Positions 58,806 through 64,000 of a stretch of DNA of 64,000 nt are shown here, one piece after another (position 1 is the first letter of the stretch; every line of letters begins with the position of its first letter). A program made the position numbers and the translations under genes. The stretch comes from Sedimenticola sp. (GTDB lineage: Bacteria > Pseudomonadota > Gammaproteobacteria > Chromatiales > Chromatiaceae). The notes under the pieces are model-generated. The model had not been told where the DNA came from. It saw nothing but the letters and a program-made list of their open reading frames with translations, and ran no database searches. The stretch covers positions 62,001 to 126,000 of the forward strand of contig PKUO01000045.1 of NCBI GenBank assembly GCA_002869585.1, written 5' to 3'.

Positions 58806-59918
58806 ATGATGAAAAAAACACTGCTGGCACTATTACTGTCGTTCCCATTGATATCCCAGGGCGCTGATCTGGCCAATGGCGAGAGGATCAATCGCAGCTG
58901 CTCGCTCTGCCATGGCATCTACGGACAGGGGGCATCGGGGCGTCTGTCTCCGCGTCTGGCCGGTATGCCGGTCGAGTATCTTATCAAGGCGACCAAGGAC
59001 TATCTGAACGGTACCAGGAACAACCCGCTGATGGTCAGCACGACCGGCCTCGACAAGATGAGCGACCAGGATATCGAGGATGTGGCGACCTATCTCTCAT
59101 CCCTGGATTTCAGCTACGACGACCGCTTCGATATCGTGCAGCGGTTCGGTGGATCGGAGGAGAATGGCAAAGAGGTGTTCGACGATGAGTGCGATACCTG
59201 TCATGCCAAGGATGGATCTGGAAAACCGGACAAGGATGCGCCTCCGCTGCGAAGCCAGCATTCGGAGTACCTGTTCCAGTCGATGAAGATGTTCCAGACC
59301 CAGGGCCGGATACACGATAATGATCCGGAAGACGATACCTTCACCGAGTACACCGATCAGGAAATTATCGACATTACCGCGTTCCTGGCGAGCCTGGACA
59401 ATTCAAGATTTGTCGCGGGCAAACGGTTTGTTCCGCCGCGCCCCGCCATGCTGGCCGCGAAACGTCCGGAGAAACCGGTTAAGCAACACGGTCTGCAGAT
59501 TACCGATATTACCCAGACGGTGGCCCAGATGGCGCTTAAAGCGGGTGTCAGCAAAGAGGATGCGATCCAGGCCATGTTATCAAAGGCTGTTGAGCTGAAT
59601 CTGAAACTGGTGGGGCGTCAGGATGTCTCGAAGGAGCTGGAGTCGCGCGGGGTGGAAACCCCGTTCCTGAGTATTTTCCAGTTCTGTAATCCGATGGATG
59701 CCCGACTCATGGTGATCAGTAACCCAATCTTCTCGAGCTACATGCCATGCCGCATCTCCCTGGTCGAGGATCAGAAGGGAGAACTGCAGTTGATGATGCT
59801 TAACCTGGATATGCTGATCAACAGCGAATTGCTGCCCGGTGAGGTGCTGGACACCGCGATCCGTGTCAACCAGAGCATGCTGGATATCATGATGGCGGGC
59901 GCCACCGGCGAGTTCTGA
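58806..59918 (+). CDS. Dihaem c-type cytochrome fused to a DUF302-like domain
   Basis: 370 residues with a signal peptide (residues 1-20) and GGGAGG ribosome site. Two haem c sites are visible: CSLCH at 32-36 and CDTCH at 129-133. Axial methionines are likely in LAGMP and LFQSMKMFQ. Residues about 235-360 match DUF302: LVGRQDVSKELESRGVETPF, FQFCNPMDARLMVISNP, YMPCRISLVEDQKGELQL. It is periplasmic. DUF302 has no settled function; joining it to a cytochrome suggests redox or ligand-binding chemistry in sulfur metabolism (inference). Confidence 0.85.
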   Translation: MMKKTLLALLLSFPLISQGADLANGERINRSCSLCHGIYGQGASGRLSPRLAGMPVEYLIKATKDYLNGTRNNPLMVSTTGLDKMSDQDIEDVATYLSSLDFSYDDRFDIVQRFGGSEENGKEVFDDECDTCHAKDGSGKPDKDAPPLRSQHSEYLFQSMKMFQTQGRIHDNDPEDDTFTEYTDQEIIDITAFLASLDNSRFVAGKRFVPPRPAMLAAKRPEKPVKQHGLQITDITQTVAQMALKAGVSKEDAIQAMLSKAVELNLKLVGRQDVSKELESRGVETPFLSIFQFCNPMDARLMVISNPIFSSYMPCRISLVEDQKGELQLMMLNLDMLINSELLPGEVLDTAIRVNQSMLDIMMAGATGEF

Positions 59919-59994
59919 ACGCTCGCTCTCCGGCAGATATGGGTTTAGGTTGACCCAACCTGTCCGGACACGGATAATTCCCCCTCCAAATCAA

Positions 59995-60024
59995 GCCCCG
60001 GCAATGCCGGGGCCTGTTCTGTTT
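59995..60024 (+). terminator. Probable terminator after the cytochrome gene
   Basis: An 8-bp GC stem (GCCCCGGC-AAT-GCCGGGGC) is followed by a T-rich but mixed tract, immediately before the SRP RNA. It would separate the two transcripts. Confidence 0.55.
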
Positions 60025-60026
60025 AT

Positions 60027-60142
60027 GGTGGCCCGCATCGGTCCCCTCGCAACGATAAACTGTGGACTCGGTCAGGCCCGGAAGGGAGCAGCCGCAGCAG
60101 TTGACTCGTGTGCCGGGGTGCGGCTGGTGTGGGCCGCCACCC
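60027..60142 (+). ncRNA. ffs: Signal recognition particle RNA (4.5S/small SRP type)
   Basis: The conserved domain IV core GGTCAGGCCCGGAAGGGAGCAG, and the return strand CGTGTGCCGGGGTGCGGCTGG, are unmistakable. The outer stem pairs GGTGGCCCGC with GGGCCGCCACC. The ends are estimated from that stem; length is about 116 nt. It binds Ffh for co-translational membrane targeting. It sits ahead of dnaX as in many gammaproteobacteria. Confidence 0.93.
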
Positions 60143-60246
60143 ATTTAAAACGCGGTCTGGAGATGGCTCGACAGTGAAACGATTTCACGGTTGAGGTAAA
60201 CTCCCTGTTCCGGTTTCCTGAGCAACGAGAGTTTCTAGAACAGACC

Positions 60247-61893
60247 ATGTCTTATCAGGTTTTGGCCAGAAAATGGCGTCCCCGCATCTTCAGTGAAATG
60301 GTGGGACAGGAGCATGTCGTAAGGGCATTGAGCAATGCCCTGGACAACGATCGGCTGCATCACGCCTACCTTTTTACCGGTACCCGAGGGGTGGGCAAGA
60401 CTACCCTGGCGCGCATTTTCGCCAAGTCTTTGAATTGCGAGCATGGTGTCGGTTCGGTGCCCTGCGGACAGTGCTCCGCCTGCCGGGAGATCGATGAAGG
60501 GCGCTTTGTCGATCTGCTCGAGGTGGATGCCGCCTCCAGAACCAAGGTCGATCAGACCCGCGAGTTGCTGGACAATGTTCCCTATGCACCGGTGCGAGGC
60601 CGCTACAAGGTGTACCTGATCGATGAGGTGCACATGTTTTCAGACAGCAGCTTCAATGCACTGCTGAAGACTCTGGAAGAGCCGCCCCCGCACGTCAAGT
60701 TCCTGCTGGCCACCACCGATCCGCAAAAGGTGCCGGTCACCGTCCTCTCCCGTTGTCTTCAGTTCAACCTGAAAAGACTGCCCCTGGACCAGATCCGCGG
60801 CCATCTGCAACAGATTCTGGAGCGGGAGGGGATTCCCCACGATACCCCGGCGCTGCTGCATCTGGCACGCGCTGCCGATGGCAGTATGCGCGACGCCCTC
60901 AGTCTGATGGATCAGGCGATCGCCTTTGGCGGTGGTCAGGTTGTCGAAAATGAGGTCGGAGCAATGCTCGGCGCCATTACCCAGGATCATGTGCATCATC
61001 TGGCGCAGGCACTCGCTGGGCAGGATGCCGAGCGGCTTCTTGGCACCATTCGCGAGATCGGGGAGATGGCGCCGGATTTCGTCGGGGTGCTTCAGGATCT
61101 TCTATCGCTTCTGCACCGCATTGCCCTGGAGCAGACAGTTCCGGGCGCGGTCGATGACAGCGCTGGAGACAAAGAACAGGTTGTGCAACTTGCTGCAGCA
61201 TTGTTACCGGAGGACACACAACTGTTTTACCAGATCGGTCTGATTGGCCAGCGCGATCTGCACCTTGCCCCGGACCCGCAGACGGGTTTCGAGATGGTGG
61301 CGCTGCGCATGCTCGCCTTTCGGCCTGATACCGGCAGTGCAAGCAGCAGTCCAGTGGCAACCCGCGAATCGCCGGTTTCCACGACCCGCCCGGCACAAAA
61401 ACCGGCAACCCCACCCCAGCAGGGCAACACAGCCAAGCCAGCGGCTCCGACTGCTGCTCCATCCACCTCTGAACGCAGCGGCGACACTAGCGTTGCCTCG
61501 AACCAGGTGGATCTGAGCCGATGGGACCAGGTGGTCGAGGCGATGGATATCGGCGCCATGGCCAAACAGCTGGCAAACAATTGTAGTTTCGAATCCTGGG
61601 ATGGCAGCAAATTAATACTCAAGCTTGATCCTGCCCACCGGCAGTTGAAAGGGGAGAGTACCGAACAGCGCCTGCAGAAGGCCGTCGCCCAGTTTTTAAA
61701 CACCGAGGTGCAGTTGCAGATCACCATTGCCAAAAGCGACGACACCACGCCGGCGCAACTGCAGGCTAAGGCACAGGCCCAGCGCCAGTTACAGGCAGAG
61801 ATCGAGCTGGCCGAGGACCCGGTGGTCCAGGCGATGGAAGAACAACTGGGGGCGCGGCTCATACCCGAGTCCATTCGTGCAATCGATTCGTGA
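60247..61893 (+). CDS. dnaX: DNA polymerase III subunits gamma/tau
   Basis: 548 residues. AAA+ domain: Walker A GTRGVGKT (residues about 45-52), a zinc-binding four-cysteine cluster (NCEHGVGSVPCGQCSAC), Walker B LIDEVHM, sensor ALLKTLEEPP and FLLATTDPQKVPVTV. A Ser/Pro/Thr-rich linker (about 360-415) precedes the tau-specific C-terminal domain. It is the clamp-loader motor. I see no strong E. coli-type slippage heptamer, so a separate gamma product is not evident. Confidence 0.96.
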   Translation: MSYQVLARKWRPRIFSEMVGQEHVVRALSNALDNDRLHHAYLFTGTRGVGKTTLARIFAKSLNCEHGVGSVPCGQCSACREIDEGRFVDLLEVDAASRTKVDQTRELLDNVPYAPVRGRYKVYLIDEVHMFSDSSFNALLKTLEEPPPHVKFLLATTDPQKVPVTVLSRCLQFNLKRLPLDQIRGHLQQILEREGIPHDTPALLHLARAADGSMRDALSLMDQAIAFGGGQVVENEVGAMLGAITQDHVHHLAQALAGQDAERLLGTIREIGEMAPDFVGVLQDLLSLLHRIALEQTVPGAVDDSAGDKEQVVQLAAALLPEDTQLFYQIGLIGQRDLHLAPDPQTGFEMVALRMLAFRPDTGSASSSPVATRESPVSTTRPAQKPATPPQQGNTAKPAAPTAAPSTSERSGDTSVASNQVDLSRWDQVVEAMDIGAMAKQLANNCSFESWDGSKLILKLDPAHRQLKGESTEQRLQKAVAQFLNTEVQLQITIAKSDDTTPAQLQAKAQAQRQLQAEIELAEDPVVQAMEEQLGARLIPESIRAIDS

Positions 61894-61939
61894 GATCCGG
61901 TTGCGCATTGATCATAGATTCCATGACGAGGAAGGTTAA

Positions 61940-62263
61940 ATGAAAGGTGGAATAGGTAATTTAATGAAGCAGGCCCAGAAGATGCAGGCCGATCTTCAGA
62001 AGGCACAGGAGCGTCTGGCCCAGGAAGAGGTGGTGGGCGAATCCGGCGGCGGCCTGGTCAAGATAACCATTAACGGCAAGCATGAAGTGCGTCGTGTCGA
62101 GATCGACGACAGCCTGGTCGGCGATGATAAAGAGATGTTGGAGGACCTGATTGCCGCTGCGATCAACGATGGCGTGCACCGTGTTGCTGACAAGATGCAG
62201 TCGAGCATGTCTGATGTGACCGCCGGTATTGGCTTGCCGCCGGGCTTCAAACTCCCATTCTGA
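61940..62263 (+). CDS. ybaB: Nucleoid-associated protein YbaB/EbfC
   Basis: 107 residues: [38 protein letters not shown] and C-terminal [12 protein letters not shown], all family hallmarks. It binds DNA as a dimer. The dnaX-ybaB-recR order is conserved. recR starts 20 bases after its stop. Confidence 0.96.
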   Translation: MKGGIGNLMKQAQKMQADLQKAQERLAQEEVVGESGGGLVKITINGKHEVRRVEIDDSLVGDDKEMLEDLIAAAINDGVHRVADKMQSSMSDVTAGIGLPPGFKLPF

Positions 62264-62282
62264 GACAGGTTGCGAAACGTCC

Positions 62283-62882
62283 GTGAGCACCGGTCAACCC
62301 CTGCTGGAACAACTGATGGAGGCGCTGCGCTGTCTGCCGTGTGTTGGGCCGAAATCCGCACAACGCATGGCCTTTCACCTGCTGGAGCGCAACCGTGAAG
62401 GTGGTCGCCGGCTGGCGTCGGTGATGGCCCAAGCAATGGAAAAGATAGGTCACTGTCAGCGTTGCCGGACCCTGAGTGAAACCGATTTATGCAGGCTCTG
62501 CATCAATCCGAACCGCAATGACGCCCAGCTCTGTATTGTCGAAACCCCGGCAGATGTGGTGATACTCGAACGTGTGACCGATTACCGTGGCCGCTATTTC
62601 GTCCTCGGTGGGCACCTATCGCCTCTGGATGGTATTGGCCCGCGGGAACTGGGGCTTGACCTACTGGATAAACTTTTATCCGAAGGCCATGTCCAAGAGA
62701 TGATACTGGCGGTAAACCCCACGGTTGAGGGGGAGGCGACTTCACATTACATCAGCGAGATGGGCAAGGAGCGTGCAATCCAGGTGACCCGGATAGCCCA
62801 CGGTGTTCCTCTCGGTGGTGAACTGGAGTATGTTGATGGGGGTACCCTGTCCCATGCCTTTGCTGACCGGCGCGTGCTTTGA
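62283..62882 (+). CDS. recR: Recombination mediator RecR
   Basis: 199 residues from the GTG at 62283, which gives the family N-terminus ([21 protein letters not shown]); the frame is open further upstream into ybaB. The helix-hairpin-helix ([14 protein letters not shown]), the zinc finger ([16 protein letters not shown]) and the Toprim domain ([14 protein letters not shown]) are all present. With RecO it loads RecA at gaps. Confidence 0.95.
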   Translation: MSTGQPLLEQLMEALRCLPCVGPKSAQRMAFHLLERNREGGRRLASVMAQAMEKIGHCQRCRTLSETDLCRLCINPNRNDAQLCIVETPADVVILERVTDYRGRYFVLGGHLSPLDGIGPRELGLDLLDKLLSEGHVQEMILAVNPTVEGEATSHYISEMGKERAIQVTRIAHGVPLGGELEYVDGGTLSHAFADRRVL

Positions 62883-62927
62883 ACTGTGAAACCGTCATAA
62901 GTATTTGATTCTGAGAGATGTAAAACG

Positions 62928-63272
62928 ATGGATGATTGTCTATTCTGTAAGATGGTAGCCGGTGAAATAACACCGGATGTGGTGTATGAGGACGACGATG
63001 TGCTGGCGTTTCGTGATCTCTCGCCCCAGGCGCCTGTGCATAATCTGGTCATACCCAAGCGGCATATCAGCACCCTGAACGACCTCTCCGTGGAAGATGC
63101 CGAACTGATGGGCAAACTGTTTCTGACTGCGCAGAAAATCGCGGTGCAGGAGGGGATAGATCAGCAGGGCTACCGTACTGTGGTCAACTGTAATAAGGAT
63201 GCAGGACAGACAGTGTTTCATATCCATATGCATGTGCTGGGCGACCGGTCATTCAGCTGGCCGCCAGGCTGA
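62928..63272 (+). CDS. HIT-family nucleotide-binding protein (HinT-like)
   Basis: 114 residues. The N-terminal CLFCKMVAGEI, the middle VIPKRHISTLNDL and the C-terminal HIT triad FHIHMHVLGDRSFSWPPG identify the HinT-type phosphoramidase branch. It hydrolyses nucleoside phosphoramidates such as adenylated lysine. It follows recR by 45 bases. Confidence 0.94.
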   Translation: MDDCLFCKMVAGEITPDVVYEDDDVLAFRDLSPQAPVHNLVIPKRHISTLNDLSVEDAELMGKLFLTAQKIAVQEGIDQQGYRTVVNCNKDAGQTVFHIHMHVLGDRSFSWPPG

Positions 63273-63295
63273 TGGCCCGTGACTAACGGTTGAGT

Positions 63296-63616
63296 ATGAA
63301 TATCTCCGATTCCATTGCTGGTTCAGTCTACTATTCGCCGGTCAGTAAGGCGCTGACGCCGGTTCAGCCCCCTATGCCTGTTCAGGGGACGCCAAAGAAA
63401 CAGCCTGAGAACAACTACCCGCAAGCGGTCTTGACCTCTACCCGGGCAGCACGGGAATCTGTCCAGGCCCGTGCCGAGGTGTTGATTCAGCGCAACGCTG
63501 CTGATGAATCGCTGAGTGGCCGAAGCCGACAGGCCATCGCCTCCTATCGCGCCCTGGATGAGACCCACGAGCGTGAGATGATCAGTTCTCTGCTGGGCAT
63601 TGACGAATACGCCTGA
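63296..63616 (+). CDS. Small hypothetical protein after the HIT gene
   Basis: 106 residues from the ATG at 63296; a TTG two codons earlier is possible. The first half is Pro/Gln-rich and probably disordered (KALTPVQPPMPVQGTPKKQ). The second half is helical with SRQAIASYRALDETHEREM and an acidic C-terminus LLGIDEYA. No signal peptide. I do not recognise a family. It is 23 bases after the HIT gene. Confidence 0.65.
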   Translation: MNISDSIAGSVYYSPVSKALTPVQPPMPVQGTPKKQPENNYPQAVLTSTRAARESVQARAEVLIQRNAADESLSGRSRQAIASYRALDETHEREMISSLLGIDEYA

Positions 63617-63637
63617 TCTACCAATCGGTTTCCGAAT

Positions 63638-64000
63638 CTACAAATGCCTGATCTGGCGTGATTGATGTTTGCCGGTGGCGGTTTTACCGGTAGTCCGGGA
63701 TTCTGCCGGTTTGTTCTGCAATAGGCGCGGCAGCCCCTTGATGCCCGACGCGGCAAAATCTGCTTCCAGGGCGGTTCTGGATTGAAGCCTATCCAGGCCC
63801 AGACGCTCGGTCATTCCCTCAAACAACAGGTCGAACAACCGTTTCAGGGCGATTTTATGCACCTGCGCGGTCTCCCGGTAGAGCCAGTCGCAGAGCGCGT
63901 AAAAGCGCTGGAATGGGGCATCCCCGAGTACCAGCGGCAGTGCAGTACGAAAGCGTCCCGAGTTGGCGATCATCTCCCAGTAACGGGCGAAACGGTTAAG
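63638..64000 (-). CDS. C-terminal end of a probable B12-binding radical SAM protein (DUF4080-like), partial
   Basis: The frame is open through the window edge, so only the last 120 codons are seen. The segment FARYWEMIANSGRFRTALPL, then FYALCDWLYRETAQVHKIALK and LFDLLFEGM, resembles the C-terminal DUF4080 domain of B12-binding-domain radical SAM enzymes. The catalytic CxxxCxxC part lies outside the window, so the call rests on recollection of this domain. It ends in TAG and converges with the small hypothetical gene. Confidence 0.6.
   Translation of the reverse strand, partial: LNRFARYWEMIANSGRFRTALPLVLGDAPFQRFYALCDWLYRETAQVHKIALKRLFDLLFEGMTERLGLDRLQSRTALEADFAASGIKGLPRLLQNKPAESRTTGKTATGKHQSRQIRHL

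Noticed and set aside
61360-61440. dnaX programmed -1 frameshift site at an A-rich run near codon 380
   Set aside because: The A run is not a proper A-AAA-AAG heptamer in the right phase and I see no clear downstream hairpin.

Overview
The window looks like the chromosome of a free-living or symbiotic sulfur-oxidising gammaproteobacterium of the Chromatiales/Sedimenticola/Thiodiazotropha type. This is an inference from gene content: a rhodanese-TusA-DsrE2 sulfur-relay cluster beside sirohaem synthase, oxygen-independent ubiquinone genes (ubiT/U/V), a polar-flagellum and chemotaxis cluster in Pseudomonas-like order, and a very large c-di-GMP/phosphorelay complement. Most of the window is moderately GC-rich, densely packed housekeeping DNA.

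Layout. 1-5.1 kb: ubiU (partial), ubiV, ubiT, cysG, then rhodanese, tusA and dsrE2. 5.2-9.4 kb: a FadL-type porin, a LysR regulator, a small unknown protein, an AI-2E permease and a DUF2892 protein. 9.5-17.6 kb: a Crp/Fnr regulator, a degenerate multidomain REC/EAL-like protein, a hybrid histidine kinase, an MFS transporter and a membrane zinc peptidase. 17.7-37 kb: fliLMNOPQR-flhBAFG-fliA-cheYZAB-motCD-parC-parP-cheW and two small trailing genes, led by a near-perfect sigma-54 promoter. 37.2-40.6 kb: DUF4197, mobB, a class II aldolase, a methyltransferase and a YbaK-type deacylase. 40.65 kb: tRNA-Ser(GGA).

Accessory region. An exact 25-bp copy of the tRNA-Ser 3' end recurs at 45.87 kb. The two copies bracket a 5.2-kb island carrying one compact operon: a TacA-like (DUF1778) antitoxin, a TacT-like GNAT toxin, and a very large protein with an N-terminal PD-(D/E)XK-like nuclease motif, a P-loop NTPase and a long helical C-terminal region. 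That layout is the layout of Avs/STAND antiphage proteins. The toxin stop and the NTPase start overlap as TTGA. A TGA interrupts the NTPase gene near its 3' end. A decayed integrase and a perfect 14-bp inverted repeat lie just outside the right repeat, suggesting stacked elements.

46.7-60 kb: a secreted cupin, a small secreted protein, a BTAD/TolB-like/TPR regulator preceded by three 11-bp tandem repeats, then a TonB-dependent receptor, a YfiR-like periplasmic protein and a 1628-residue CHASE8-like hybrid kinase-GGDEF-EAL protein that look like one signalling unit, an HDOD protein and a dihaem cytochrome c fused to a DUF302-like domain. 60-64 kb: SRP RNA, dnaX, ybaB, recR, a HIT protein, an unknown small protein and the end of a probable B12-binding radical SAM gene.

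Three otherwise open genes (tusA, cheB, the island NTPase) each carry a single in-frame stop. TAG is also a normal terminator in this window, so these are most simply point nonsense mutations or sequence errors, but together they deserve checking.
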